Below are positions 16,475-25,812 of a DNA stretch of 64,000 nucleotides, one piece after another. Position 1 is the first letter of the stretch. Each line of letters begins with the position of its first letter. The stretch lies in assembly GCF_000730565.1 (NCBI RefSeq), contig NZ_BBIQ01000019.1, positions 40,206-104,205 of the forward strand, written 5' to 3'. Origin of the DNA: Pseudomonas fulva NBRC 16637 = DSM 17717. Lineage in GTDB: Bacteria > Pseudomonadota > Gammaproteobacteria > Pseudomonadales > Pseudomonadaceae. Position numbers and translations under genes: made by a program. The notes beneath the pieces were generated by a model. The model saw only the letters and a program-made list of their open reading frames with translations. It was not told where the DNA came from and did not search any database.

Positions 16475-16537
16475 TTTGAGCAGGCGCGAGGTTTCATCTC
16501 CCTCCTCAAGCCTGAAACCTCAAAGCCGAGGCCTCAC

Positions 16538-18370
16538 CTAATCAACCCCCACAAACCCACCTGTCTGATGCTGCCAAAGCCGCGCATACAACCCCCGCTG
16601 CTCCAGCAACTCGGCATGGCTGCCCACTTCCACGATGCGACCTTTGTCCAGCACTACCAGCCGGTCCATGCGGGCAATGGTGGAAAGCCGGTGGGCGATG
16701 GCGATCACGGTCTTGCCCTGCATCAGCGTTTCCAGGCTCTCCTGAATCGCCGCTTCCACCTCCGAATCCAGCGCCGATGTGGCCTCATCCATGATCAGAA
16801 TCGGCGCGTTCTTCAGCAGCACCCGGGCAATCGCGATGCGCTGGCGCTGGCCGCCGGACAATTTCACCCCACGCTCACCCACATGCGCATCTAGGCCGGT
16901 ACGGCCCTGGGCGTCCGACAAGTGAGGGATGAACTCATCGGCGCGGGCGCGGCGCACCGCTTCCTGCAACTGGGCGTCAGTCGCATCCGGACGGCCGTAC
17001 AGCAGGTTCTCGCGGATCGAACGGTGCAGCAACGATGTGTCCTGGGTAATCATGCCGATCTGCGCACGCAGGCTTGCCTGGCTCACCTGCGCAATGTCCT
17101 GGTCATCGATCAGAATCTGCCCACCCTGTACGTCGTACAGACGCAACAGCAAATTCACCAGGGTCGATTTCCCGGCACCCGACGGCCCAATCAACCCGAT
17201 CTTTTCCCCGGGCCTGATCGCCAAGTTCAGCCCCTCGATCACATTCCTCGCCTCCCCATAATGAAAGCGCACGTTCTCGAACCGCACGGCGCCCTGGGTG
17301 ACCTTCAAGGCCGGGGCAGCAGGGCGGTCGGTGACGGTGACGGGCTGGGCGATGGTCTGCAGGCCATCCTGCACCATGCCAATATTCTCGAAAATGCCGT
17401 TGACCACCCACATGATCCACCCCGACATGTTCACGATGCGGATGACCAAACCCGTCGCCAAGGCAATGGCCCCCACGGTGATCAGCGACTGGCTCCACAG
17501 CCACAGGGCGAGCCCGGTAGTGCCGACGACCAGCAAGCCGTTCAACGTTGTGATGACCACGTCCATGCTGGTGATCACCCGCGAAGCCAACTGGGTTTTC
17601 TCGGTCTGCTCGCTGATGGCCTCGCGGGCGTACTGCTGTTCGTGATCGGTATGGGCGAAGAGCTTGAGCGTGGCAATGTTGGTATAGCCATCGACGATGC
17701 GGCCCATCAACTTGGAGCGGGCCTCGGACGACACCACCGAGCGCGCTTTGACGCGTGGCACGAAATACGCCAAGGCAGCAATGAAACACACGATCCAGAT
17801 CACCAAGGGCAACATCAACCGCCAATCAGCCTCGGCAAACAACACCAGCGACGTGATGGCATAGATCAGCACATGCCATAACGCATCCACCGCCTGCACC
17901 GCCGAGTCGCGCAGCGAGTTGCCGGTCTGCATGATGCGCTGGGCGATGCGCCCGGCGAAGTCGCTCTGGAAGAAGTTCAGGCTCTGTTTGAGCACGTAGC
18001 TGTGGTTCTGCCAGCGGATCATGCTGGTCATGCCCGGGTTGATGGCCTGGTGTACCAGCAGGTCATGCAACCCGAAGAACAACGGACGCAGCAACAGCAC
18101 CACCACCAGCATCCAGATCAACTCGCCGCTGTGCTCGCTGAAAATACGGGCGTTGGGCGCGCCCTGGGCCAGGTCGATGATGCGGCTCAGGAAGCTGAAC
18201 ATGGCCACTTCGATCAACGAAGCGATCAGCCCAACCACCAGCAAGGCCAGAAAGCTCGGCCATACCTGGCGCAGATAATAGATATAGAACGCCCATACGC
18301 CGCTGGGCGGCGCTTCACTGGGGGCGTCGCGGAAGATGTCGATCAGTTGCTCGAAACGACGGTACAGCAT
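16538..18370 (-). CDS. ABC exporter, fused permease-ATPase (MdlB/MsbA-like)
   Basis: 610 residues with about six membrane helices in residues 30-340 (type I ABC exporter half-molecule) and a nucleotide-binding domain after 360. Walker A is GPSGAGKS at 395-402, the Q-loop is MITQDTSL, the signature is LSGGQ at 504-508, Walker B is ILIMDEA at 524-530 and the switch His is in IAHRLST. It should act as a homodimer exporting a hydrophobic drug or lipid; the substrate is not predictable. It lies downstream of ppiA on the same strand with a 61-base gap containing a weak hairpin (18405-18428). Confidence 0.9.
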   Translation of the reverse strand: MLYRRFEQLIDIFRDAPSEAPPSGVWAFYIYYLRQVWPSFLALLVVGLIASLIEVAMFSFLSRIIDLAQGAPNARIFSEHSGELIWMLVVVLLLRPLFFGLHDLLVHQAINPGMTSMIRWQNHSYVLKQSLNFFQSDFAGRIAQRIMQTGNSLRDSAVQAVDALWHVLIYAITSLVLFAEADWRLMLPLVIWIVCFIAALAYFVPRVKARSVVSSEARSKLMGRIVDGYTNIATLKLFAHTDHEQQYAREAISEQTEKTQLASRVITSMDVVITTLNGLLVVGTTGLALWLWSQSLITVGAIALATGLVIRIVNMSGWIMWVVNGIFENIGMVQDGLQTIAQPVTVTDRPAAPALKVTQGAVRFENVRFHYGEARNVIEGLNLAIRPGEKIGLIGPSGAGKSTLVNLLLRLYDVQGGQILIDDQDIAQVSQASLRAQIGMITQDTSLLHRSIRENLLYGRPDATDAQLQEAVRRARADEFIPHLSDAQGRTGLDAHVGERGVKLSGGQRQRIAIARVLLKNAPILIMDEATSALDSEVEAAIQESLETLMQGKTVIAIAHRLSTIARMDRLVVLDKGRIVEVGSHAELLEQRGLYARLWQHQTGGFVGVD

Positions 18371-18404
18371 CAGCGTTGAAACTCCTGTTCAACCGACCGG
18401 TAAT

Positions 18405-18428
18405 CGGGTCACGTCCCTGTGAGACCCG
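18405..18428. terminator. Weak hairpin between ppiA and ABC exporter genes
   Basis: CGGGTC (18405-18410) pairs with GACCCG (18423-18428) around a 12-base loop. It may attenuate ppiA transcription into the exporter gene; there is no T tract. Confidence 0.35.
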
Positions 18429-18431
18429 TGA

Positions 18432-18989
18432 TCAATCGATGCGTTTAGCCGACTTGATGAACACCGGGTCGGCGGGTACGTCACGCATGCCTTTCTTGAC
18501 GGTGGTGGGCGAATTGACGATCTGGTCGACCACTTCCATGCCCTTGGTTACCTTGCCGAACACGGCATAACCCGCGTCCCGGCCTGGGTTGAGGAAATCG
18601 TTGTCGGCCACGTTGATGAAGAACTGGCTGGTGGCCGAGTTCGGGTTCGAGGTGCGGGCCATGGCCAGGGTGCCGCGGGTGTTTTGCAGGCCATTGCTGG
18701 CTTCGTTGGGGATCGGGTCCTTGGTGCTCTTTTGCACCATCTGTTCAGTGAAACCGCCGCCTTGCACCATGAAGCCCGGAATTACCCGGTGGAAGAGGGT
18801 GTTGTTGTAGAAGCCGCTGTCCACGTACTGCAGGAAGTTCTTGGTGCTGACAGGTGCCTTCTCGGCATTGAGCTCGATTTCCACCTGGCCGAAGCTGGTG
18901 TCCAGCACAACGTGCGGTGTCTTGTCGGAAGCCATGACGCTGGTGGCGAACGCGACGGAACAGGCGGTAAGCAGCAGTTTTTTCAGCAT
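18432..18989 (-). CDS. ppiA: Periplasmic peptidyl-prolyl cis-trans isomerase A
   Basis: Cyclophilin-type prolyl isomerase assisting periplasmic protein folding; 185 residues. A Sec signal ends at SVMA-SDK. The active-site blocks are FHRVIPGFMVQGGGF (catalytic Arg), RGTLAMARTSNPNSATSQFFIN split over residues 105-126, and YAVFGKVTKGMEVVD. The start at 18989 follows a purine-rich CTTTGAAGGACC leader. It is probably transcribed from its own promoter in the 240-base gap upstream. Confidence 0.94.
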   Translation of the reverse strand: MLKKLLLTACSVAFATSVMASDKTPHVVLDTSFGQVEIELNAEKAPVSTKNFLQYVDSGFYNNTLFHRVIPGFMVQGGGFTEQMVQKSTKDPIPNEASNGLQNTRGTLAMARTSNPNSATSQFFINVADNDFLNPGRDAGYAVFGKVTKGMEVVDQIVNSPTTVKKGMRDVPADPVFIKSAKRID

Positions 18990-19227
18990 GGGCGCAAAGG
19001 TCCTTCAAAGTGGAGGCGGCGGCTTTCGAGGGCCGCCGGTACGGTGGATACATCGCAATGAACAAGGGCAATAGCGTGCCGTGAATCTTCGACGTCTGCC
19101 AGTGCTGGTTGCGGGCCGAGCACAAGCGCAGCGTTTGAACGTGTGTCAGGGCCTGGTCGCAAGGTGTTGCACCCCGCTCAGACAGCCAGCCGGTGCCGGC
19201 GTTCGCAGCCGGCCCTGGCCATCACCC
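18990..19227. other. Spacer between LysR gene and ppiA
   Basis: No gene. A GCCGGC...GCCGGC hairpin at 19195-19213 with a 7-base loop may end the LysR transcript on the minus strand. The remainder presumably holds the ppiA promoter, which I cannot pinpoint. Confidence 0.35.
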
Positions 19228-20151
19228 TCACGCCTGGGCCGGGGCTGCGAAGGGCACATCCAACGGCGCCGTGTCAAAGTTGCGCAGCAGGTCGATCAGG
19301 ATCTGCGTGGCCGGGCCCAAGGACTTCTCCTTGCTCGCGTAAAGATAGAACAGCGGATGGCGGCTACCGCCCTGGTCCAGCGGCAGCGGTTTGAGCACAC
19401 CGTCACGCAGCTCGCGCTCGATCATATGCCGCGGCAACCACGCAAAGCCCAGCCCGCTGCTGACGAAGGTGGCAGCCGTACCCAGGCTGCCGACCGTCCA
19501 GCGCTGTTCGGCGCCAAGCCAGCCCACATCGCGTGGCTGAGCGCGGCCCGAATCTCGAATCACCACCTGCAATTGGCTTTCAAGGTCCTGGAACGTCAAC
19601 TCGCGTCCCAGCCGGTGCAGGCTGTGGTCTGGATGAGCCACGGCCACGAACTCCACCGCGCTCAACTCCGCGCCCAGGTAGCCGCCAATGCTGTAGCTGC
19701 TGATGGCAAGGTCGGCGATGCCTTCGAGCATCACCTCCTCGACCCCGGACAGCACCTCCTCGCGCAGGCGCACGCGACAGCCGCGGCTTTGCGGCATGAA
19801 GGCGGCCAGGGCACGTACCAGGCGCGCGCTGGGGTAGGCCGCATCGACTACAAGGCGCACCTCGGCTTCCCAACCCTGTTCCATGTGGTGCGCCAGGTCT
19901 TCCAATTGGCTGGCCTGCTTGACCAGATGCCGCGAGCGGCGCAGAAGCACGCTGCCTGCCTCGGTCAGCACCGCCTTGCGGCCGTCAATGCGCAGCAACG
20001 GCACACCCAACTGTTCCTGCATGCGCGCCACGGTATAACTGACCGATGACTGCGATCGGTGCAGCACCTCGGCAGCTTGGGCAAAGCCGCCGTGATCGAC
20101 TACAGCTTGCAAGGTCCGCCATTGATCCAGCGTCACGCGCGGCGCTTTCAT
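19228..20151 (-). CDS. LysR-family transcriptional regulator
   Basis: 307 residues. The N-terminal winged helix-turn-helix includes TLQAVVDHGGFAQAAEVLH, RSQSSVSYTVARMQEQLGVPLL; the effector domain covers about 90-295. It is divergent, by 48 bases, from a small periplasmic protein gene and then azoR. LysR proteins commonly control the divergent neighbour, so azoR and/or the small gene are the likely targets. The inducer is unknown. Confidence 0.88.
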   Translation of the reverse strand: MKAPRVTLDQWRTLQAVVDHGGFAQAAEVLHRSQSSVSYTVARMQEQLGVPLLRIDGRKAVLTEAGSVLLRRSRHLVKQASQLEDLAHHMEQGWEAEVRLVVDAAYPSARLVRALAAFMPQSRGCRVRLREEVLSGVEEVMLEGIADLAISSYSIGGYLGAELSAVEFVAVAHPDHSLHRLGRELTFQDLESQLQVVIRDSGRAQPRDVGWLGAEQRWTVGSLGTAATFVSSGLGFAWLPRHMIERELRDGVLKPLPLDQGGSRHPLFYLYASKEKSLGPATQILIDLLRNFDTAPLDVPFAAPAQA

Positions 20152-20199
20152 GTCCTGCTCCTGTTGGCCTAAGCTGCGCTCTACACAAGGAGAACGCCC

Positions 20200-20514
20200 A
20201 TGAAGAACTATTGTGCGGCATTGTTGCTATGCCTGCCGGTGACCGCTTTTGCCTATCCCATCGACATGGAAAAACACATGGACGGGGTAAAGGTCGACGC
20301 CACTGCCTACGACACGGCCTATGACCTGGGCGCCATTACCTTGGAGAACTACGGCCAGGTGCCCGCCGCCTGCAAGGTGACCTTTCGCAACGGTCCTGAA
20401 GCCCCGCGGGTGCGCCGGATAAATGTGCCGGCCGGCAAACGCGCCGACGTCACCGCCAAGTTCACCCGTCAGATCATCAAGCTGCGAGTCAACGTGAACT
20501 GCGCGGCTGAATAA
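20200..20514 (+). CDS. Small periplasmic protein, unknown function
   Basis: 104 residues with a clear signal peptide (LLLCLPVTAFA, cleaved before YPIDM). The mature part of about 86 residues has two cysteines, in PAACKVTF and near the C-terminus in VNCAAE, suited to a disulfide across a small beta-rich fold. I do not recognise the family with confidence. A good ribosome site (AAGGAG) lies 7 bases before the ATG. It lies between a LysR regulator and azoR, both likely linked to redox or quinone stress. Confidence 0.75.
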   Translation: MKNYCAALLLCLPVTAFAYPIDMEKHMDGVKVDATAYDTAYDLGAITLENYGQVPAACKVTFRNGPEAPRVRRINVPAGKRADVTAKFTRQIIKLRVNVNCAAE

Positions 20515-20522
20515 ACTAATTA

Positions 20523-20562
20523 ATCGATAAATCGTACCGACTATTTACGCTTTTTCATCGAT
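20523..20562. promoter_or_regulatory. AT-rich dyad region before azoR
   Basis: ATCGAT occurs at 20523-20528 and again at 20557-20562, enclosing TAAAT (20528-20532) and ATTTA (20543-20547) as an inverted repeat. The region is strikingly AT-rich for this genome and lies 56 bases before the azoR start. It is a likely promoter and operator, perhaps for the nearby LysR protein. Confidence 0.45.
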
Positions 20563-20617
20563 AGGTCAAGCGCTAACCTTCCTCCATCGCATTTATCCCA
20601 GCCCAATGGAGGCCGTC

Positions 20618-21217
20618 ATGTCCCACGTTCTGATCGTCGAAAGCAGTGCACGCCAGCAGGATTCGATTTCCCGCCAATTGACCCGGGACTTCACCGCCCA
20701 GTGGCGTGCCGCTCACCCGACCGACCAGATTACCGTGCGTGACGTGGCGGCCAACCCGGTGCCGCACCTGGACGCCGACCTGCTCGGCGGCTGGATGAAC
20801 CCGCAAGACCAGCGCAGTGCAACACAGCTCCAAGCCCTGGAGCGCTCCAACCAGCTGACCGACGAATTGCTGGCAGCCGATGTGCTGGTGCTGGCGGCGC
20901 CCATGTATAACTTCACCATACCCAGCACCCTCAAGGCCTGGCTGGACCATGTGCTGCGCGCCGGGATCACCTTCAAGTACACGCCCACCGGCCCTCAGGG
21001 CCTGTTGAATGGCAAGCGCGCCATCGTACTGACAGCGCGCGGCGGCATCCATGCAGGGGCTGGCAGCGACCACCAGGAGCCTTACCTGCGGCAGGTGCTG
21101 GGCTTCATTGGCATTCACGAGGTGACATTCATTCATGCCGAGGGCCTGAACATGAGCGGGGATTTCCATGAAAAGGGCCTGAACCAGGCCAGGGCAAGCC
21201 TGGCTTCGGTAGCCTGA
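20618..21217 (+). CDS. azoR: FMN-dependent NADH:quinone oxidoreductase / azoreductase
   Basis: Flavodoxin-like AzoR enzyme, 199 residues, which reduces quinones and azo compounds by two electrons with NADH. The FMN-binding P-loop region is SSARQQDSIS near the N-terminus, and PMYNFTIPSTLKAWLDHVL and TARGGIH are family signatures. ATG 20618 has a strong GGAGG site just upstream; an ATG 12 bases earlier lacks one. Control by the neighbouring LysR gene is plausible. Confidence 0.9.
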   Translation: MSHVLIVESSARQQDSISRQLTRDFTAQWRAAHPTDQITVRDVAANPVPHLDADLLGGWMNPQDQRSATQLQALERSNQLTDELLAADVLVLAAPMYNFTIPSTLKAWLDHVLRAGITFKYTPTGPQGLLNGKRAIVLTARGGIHAGAGSDHQEPYLRQVLGFIGIHEVTFIHAEGLNMSGDFHEKGLNQARASLASVA

Positions 21218-21291
21218 CTGCAGCGAATCTCACCCCGGGCACCTGTATCAGCGCTTGTGGGTGACCGCTTCATTCGAGCTTCGCAGCGCGT

Positions 21292-22191
21292 TCAACTCAA
21301 TACATACCCCACCGGCAACAGCGCTGGCGGCAGCGGCGTCTGCCCCAGTGCGGCCAATACATCACGCTCCACCGTTCGCACCATGGCATCGGTAGGCAGG
21401 TCGTTCTCGTCGCGGCCGAACGGGTCTTCCAACTCGTTGCCAATGGCATCGAGCCCAAAGAAGGTGTACCCCACGATGGTCGTGAACAGCGGTGCCAGCC
21501 AGCCTAGCGGTTCGGCCAGGGCGAACGGCAGCAACAGGCAGAAGATGTAGATGGTGCGGTGCAGCAGCAAGGTATAGGGGAAGGGCAACGGCGTGCCCTT
21601 GATCCGCTCGCAGGTGGCCTGAACCTCCCCAAGGCCCGCCAACCGCTGCGCCAGGAGGTTGTAGCGCCACTCGGACAAGCCCTGCTGCTCGGTCAGCCGC
21701 GAACACTGCTCGCCCAGTTGCAGGAGGATGCCGTTACACACGTTGTGAGGGCTGACCGCCTCGGCATTCCCCAGCCAGGGCCGCGCGGCAGCCAGGTCGT
21801 CTTCGTCTCGCAGCCTGGCATTGAGCGCCTGTGCGAACCCGCACAGGCTGCGCAGCATCTCGGCGCGTAGCGCGGCATCGGCGATCACCACGCTTTCGCG
21901 AGTGAACGACCGAATCTCGACGATCAACCTGCCCCAGGCCTTGCGCCCCTCCCACCAACGGTCGTAACACGCGTTGTTGCGAAAGCTCATGAAAATCGAC
22001 AGCGACAAGCCGAGCAAGGTGAACGGCGTAGCGCTGACCGGATAGAAGAACGCTGGGTAATGCCGTTCGACCAGGACGATGACCGCCGCCAGCAGTGTGA
22101 CCATCAGGCAGCGCAGGGCGATCTGTTTGATGATCGACCCTTTGAGGGTGAACAGCACTCGCAGCACACCCTGGGTGGGATGAACGATCAT
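21292..22191 (-). CDS. Bestrophin-family channel protein
   Basis: 299 residues, the usual length of bacterial bestrophins (RFP-TM family), which form pentameric ion channels in the inner membrane. Membrane helices lie around 25-42, 48-70, 210-230 and 235-255. The family motifs are NNACYDRWWEGRKAWG and GYTFFGLDAIGNELEDPFG, the last corresponding to the acidic, conserved gate-side region. Ion selectivity (sodium or anion) cannot be told by eye. It lies 21 bases downstream of moaA on the same strand but is probably functionally unrelated. Confidence 0.9.
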   Translation of the reverse strand: MIVHPTQGVLRVLFTLKGSIIKQIALRCLMVTLLAAVIVLVERHYPAFFYPVSATPFTLLGLSLSIFMSFRNNACYDRWWEGRKAWGRLIVEIRSFTRESVVIADAALRAEMLRSLCGFAQALNARLRDEDDLAAARPWLGNAEAVSPHNVCNGILLQLGEQCSRLTEQQGLSEWRYNLLAQRLAGLGEVQATCERIKGTPLPFPYTLLLHRTIYIFCLLLPFALAEPLGWLAPLFTTIVGYTFFGLDAIGNELEDPFGRDENDLPTDAMVRTVERDVLAALGQTPLPPALLPVGYVLS

Positions 22192-22211
22192 GGCAATCCA
22201 GAGACGGCGGG

Positions 22212-23216
22212 TCAGCCGCCGGTCATGTTCATGAAGCGCAGGATTTGAACGTCGCCGCCCACCTCGAAGTGATGGCGATACGGCTTGAGGTGCAACGAGT
22301 CACGAATGGCTTTTTCCAGCCGTTCAGCGTTGCCGGGGTGGGCACGCAGCACGTGCTTGAGGTCGACCGAGTGCTCATTGCCCAGGCACAACAACAAGCG
22401 CCCCTCTACGGTGAGACGTACGCGGTTGCAGGTGGCGCAGAAATTGTGGCTGTGGGGCGAAATGAACCCCACCCGGGTTTGCGGGGCATCGGCCAGGCGC
22501 CAGTACCGCGCAGGGCCCTGCGAAGATTCGGTCGACTCCACCAGGCTGAACTGCTCGGCCAGCGTCGCGCGTACCTCATCGCTTGAGAAAAACGACTCTT
22601 CACGGGCGTGCTCGCTGATCTGTCCCAGCGGCATCTCCTCGATGAAGGTGATGTCCAGTTCGCGATCGATCGCAAAGCGCACCAGGTCGACGAGTTCGTC
22701 GTCATTGCGCCCTTTGAGTACCACGCAGTTGAGTTTGGTCCGGCGAAAGCCGGCTTTACGTGCAGCATCGATGCCGGCGATCACCTGGTGCAGGTCGCCG
22801 GTGCGGGTCAGTTGCTTGAACCGGTCGGCATCCAGGCTGTCGAGGCTGATGTTCAGCCGCGTCACCCCCGCATCGAAGAGCGGTTGCGCCAGGCGCCCCA
22901 GCTGCGAGCCGTTGCTGGTCAGGCACAGCTCGCGCAGCCCCGGCAGGGCAGCGATGCGCCCGCACAGGTCGACGATGCCTTGGCGTACCAGCGGCTCGCC
23001 CCCGGTCAGACGAATCTTGCGGGTGCCCAGCGCCACGAAACGCTCGGCTACCTGGAACAGTTCTTCAAGGCTCAGGATCTGCTGGCGGGGCAGAAACTGC
23101 ATGTCCTCGGCCATGCAGTACACGCAACGGAAGTCGCAGCGGTCTGTGACCGACATCCGCAGGTAGTCGATTTTCCGGTTGAAGCCGTCGATCAGTGCCC
23201 GGCTGCTCTGTTCCAC
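22212..23216 (-). CDS. moaA: GTP 3',8-cyclase MoaA (molybdenum cofactor biosynthesis)
   Basis: Radical SAM enzyme that starts molybdopterin synthesis from GTP. The SAM cluster cysteines are C27-x3-C31-x2-C34 in DRCDFRCVYC, followed by LTGGEPL. The second cluster is FCATCNRVR and a later Cys. The C-terminal Gly-Gly (NMTGG) required for activity is present. There is no ATG near the expected start; GTG 23216 (MEQSSRALIDGF) gives 334 residues and fits homologues, while a TTG at 23249 is the alternative. It is divergent from a molybdopterin-dependent oxidoreductase that would need its product. Confidence 0.95.
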   Translation of the reverse strand: MEQSSRALIDGFNRKIDYLRMSVTDRCDFRCVYCMAEDMQFLPRQQILSLEELFQVAERFVALGTRKIRLTGGEPLVRQGIVDLCGRIAALPGLRELCLTSNGSQLGRLAQPLFDAGVTRLNISLDSLDADRFKQLTRTGDLHQVIAGIDAARKAGFRRTKLNCVVLKGRNDDELVDLVRFAIDRELDITFIEEMPLGQISEHAREESFFSSDEVRATLAEQFSLVESTESSQGPARYWRLADAPQTRVGFISPHSHNFCATCNRVRLTVEGRLLLCLGNEHSVDLKHVLRAHPGNAERLEKAIRDSLHLKPYRHHFEVGGDVQILRFMNMTGG

Positions 23217-23323
23217 GTACGCGCTCGAATCAGGGAGGTTGGCCTCCAAGCTAGCGCCTGGTGGGGCGGGCCGTCAAATGGCTTTGACCGACCGACCGAT
23301 AAATGCTCTCTATCACCGTTCAG

Positions 23324-23341
23324 CCCCCGCGTTTACGGGGG
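23324..23341 (+). other. Stem-loop in moaA/fdhF divergent region
   Basis: CCCCCG, loop CGTTTA, CGGGGG: a perfect 6-bp GC stem about 100 bases before the oxidoreductase start. Just upstream is a short GACC microrepeat (about 23286-23299). Function unknown; it could lie in the 5' leader of either gene. Confidence 0.4.
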
Positions 23342-23443
23342 TCATCGAAGGCGCTTATCACCTCGTAGGATCTTTCGATTGGACGGCTCTACGCCAGGCT
23401 TCATAGGCTGGACAAAAGCCATAGCAGGGCGAGGACTTCACCC

Positions 23444-25774
23444 ATGAGCCAGGACCCACACATCCGCGACTACAAAGGCGCCGCTGCCGGCTGGGGCGCG
23501 CTCAAGAGCGTGACCAAAAGCTGGCTGGGCAGTGACAACGCCTTCAAGAATTTGCGAGCCATGCTCAAGACCAACCAGAATGGCGGCTTCGACTGCCCTG
23601 GTTGCGCCTGGGGCGAGTCGCCGGAAAACGACACGGTAAAGTTTTGCGAGAACGGTGCCAAGGCCGTCAACTGGGAGGCCACTGGGCGCTCGGTCGATCC
23701 GGCCTTCTTTGCCCGCTACAGCGTCAGCGCCCTGGCCGATCAGACCGATTACTGGCTGGAGTACCAGGGTCGCCTGACCCATCCCATGCGCTACGATGCA
23801 GCCACCGACCACTATGTCGAAACGAGCTGGGCAGAGGCCTTCGCGCTGATCGCCAAGCACCTGCACGCCCTGGAATCACCCGATCAGGCCGAGTTCTATA
23901 CCTCGGGCCGGGCCAGCAACGAAGCAGCCTTTCTTTATCAGTTGTTCGTGCGCGCCTACGGGACCAACAACTTCCCGGATTGCTCGAACATGTGCCACGA
24001 GGCCAGCGGCGTCGGCATGGCGCAGACCTTGGGCGTGGGCAAGGGCACCGTGGTCTTTCACGACCTGGAACTGGCAGACGCCATCTTCGTCATTGGCCAG
24101 AACCCTGGCACCAACCACCCGCGCATGCTCGAACCGCTGCGCGAAGCCGTGAAGCGCGGTGCCCAGGTGGTGTGCTTCAACCCGCTCAAGGAGCGGGGTC
24201 TGGAGCGCTTCCAGCACCCGCAGCACCCGCTGGAAATGCTCAGCAATGGCTCCGAGCCTACCAATACCGCCTACTTCCGCCCGGCACTGGGCGGAGACAT
24301 GGCGGTGATGCGCGGCATTGCCAAGTACCTGCTGCAATGGGAGCGCGAAGCCAAGGCCAAGGGTGAACCGGCGGTGTTCGACCATGCTTTCATTGCCGAG
24401 CACACCAGCGGCATCGAGGCCTACCTGCAGACCTTGGATGCTACACCCTGGCCTGCCCTCGTGGCGCAGTCCGGGCTGACCCAGGCCGAGATCGAGCAGG
24501 CCGCGCGCATGTACCGCAAGGCCGAACGCGTGATCATGTGCTGGGCCATGGGCGTTACCCAGCATCGTCATTCGGTGGCCATCGTGCAGGAAATCGTCAA
24601 CCTGCAATTGCTGCGTGGCAATGTCGGCAAACCCGGCGCAGGGCTTTCGCCAGTGCGCGGCCACAGCAACGTGCAGGGTGATCGGACCATGGGCATCGAC
24701 GAGAAGCCCAAGGCCGCCTTGCTCGATGCCTTGCAAGCTCGTTTTGAGTTTCAGGTGCCGCGCACCCACGGGCACAATGCCGTACTGGCGATCAAGGCCA
24801 TGGAAGAAGGCCGGGCGAAGGTGTTCATCGGCCTTGGGGGTAATTTTGCCCAGGCCACCCCTGACACCGCGCGCACCCATGCCGCCCTGCGCAACTGCGC
24901 GCTGACCGTGCAGATTTCCACCAAGCTCAACCGCTCGCACCTGGTGACCGGTGGCGATGCGTTGATCCTGCCCTGCCTGGGCCGCACCGAAATCGACCTG
25001 CAGGCCAGCGGCCCGCAAGGCGTGACGGTCGAAGACACCTTCAGCATGGTGCACATCTCCCACGGCCAGTTGCGGCCACGTTCGCCCCACATGCGCTCCG
25101 AGCCCTGGATCATTGCCGGCATGGCCCAGGCCACCTTGGGCAAGCACCCCATCGACTGGGAACACGCAGTGGCCGATTACGCCCATATCCGTAGCCTGAT
25201 TGCCGATGTGATTCCAGGCTTCGAAAACTTCAACGAACGCCTGCAGCAACCTGGGGGCTTTCACCTGGGCAACCACGCCGCCGACCGTATCTGGCGCACC
25301 GCCACCGGCAAGGCACAATTCAGCCCCAATGCGCTCCCCGCAGCACTGGTCAACGCCCAGGTGCTGGCGCGTGGCGACAAGCCAGACTTGATCTTGCAGA
25401 CCTTGCGCTCCCACGACCAGTACAACACCACCCTCTACGGTCTGGATGACCGTTACCGTGGTGTGTTCGGGCTGCGCGAAGTGGTGTTCGTCAACGAGGC
25501 CGACATTCGGCGCATGGGGTTCGAGCCGGGTGAGCGCGTCGATCTGGTGTCGTTGTGGGACGACGGCGTCGAGCGTCGGGTGTCGGGTTTTCGTCTGGTG
25601 GCCTATGACGTACCGCCGGGGCAGGCTGCCGCCTATTACCCGGAAACCAACCCCCTGGTGCCGCTGGAGAGTTATGGTGAAGGGACCTATACCCCGACCT
25701 CCAAGTTCGTGGCGATCAAGGTCGAGAAGGCCAAGGCGGATAATCGCATTGCAGCGGCACTGGCGACCGACTGA
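23444..25774 (+). CDS. FdhF/YdeP-family molybdopterin oxidoreductase
   Basis: 776 residues, related to formate dehydrogenase H alpha subunit. The N-terminal cysteines are C51 and C54 in CPGCAWG, plus C68; a fourth cluster ligand is not evident, so the Fe-S site may be atypical or incomplete. The molybdopterin-guanine dinucleotide domains include FYTSGRASNEAA, PDCSNMCHEASG (C180, C184), IGQNPGTNHPRM, and GNVGKPGAGLSPVRGHSN. E. coli YdeP is tied to acid resistance, but no activity is firmly known. No electron-transfer partner gene is adjacent. It is divergent from moaA. Confidence 0.88.
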   Translation: MSQDPHIRDYKGAAAGWGALKSVTKSWLGSDNAFKNLRAMLKTNQNGGFDCPGCAWGESPENDTVKFCENGAKAVNWEATGRSVDPAFFARYSVSALADQTDYWLEYQGRLTHPMRYDAATDHYVETSWAEAFALIAKHLHALESPDQAEFYTSGRASNEAAFLYQLFVRAYGTNNFPDCSNMCHEASGVGMAQTLGVGKGTVVFHDLELADAIFVIGQNPGTNHPRMLEPLREAVKRGAQVVCFNPLKERGLERFQHPQHPLEMLSNGSEPTNTAYFRPALGGDMAVMRGIAKYLLQWEREAKAKGEPAVFDHAFIAEHTSGIEAYLQTLDATPWPALVAQSGLTQAEIEQAARMYRKAERVIMCWAMGVTQHRHSVAIVQEIVNLQLLRGNVGKPGAGLSPVRGHSNVQGDRTMGIDEKPKAALLDALQARFEFQVPRTHGHNAVLAIKAMEEGRAKVFIGLGGNFAQATPDTARTHAALRNCALTVQISTKLNRSHLVTGGDALILPCLGRTEIDLQASGPQGVTVEDTFSMVHISHGQLRPRSPHMRSEPWIIAGMAQATLGKHPIDWEHAVADYAHIRSLIADVIPGFENFNERLQQPGGFHLGNHAADRIWRTATGKAQFSPNALPAALVNAQVLARGDKPDLILQTLRSHDQYNTTLYGLDDRYRGVFGLREVVFVNEADIRRMGFEPGERVDLVSLWDDGVERRVSGFRLVAYDVPPGQAAAYYPETNPLVPLESYGEGTYTPTSKFVAIKVEKAKADNRIAAALATD

Positions 25775-25812
25775 GTCTGATCAGGCGACAGGGTCACCTC
25801 TGCAACCCCGCG

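Noticed and set aside
23217..23443. Possible molybdenum cofactor riboswitch between moaA and the YdeP-type gene
   Set aside because: One GC hairpin is visible, but not the multi-stem fold; a covariance-model search (Rfam Moco family) would decide.
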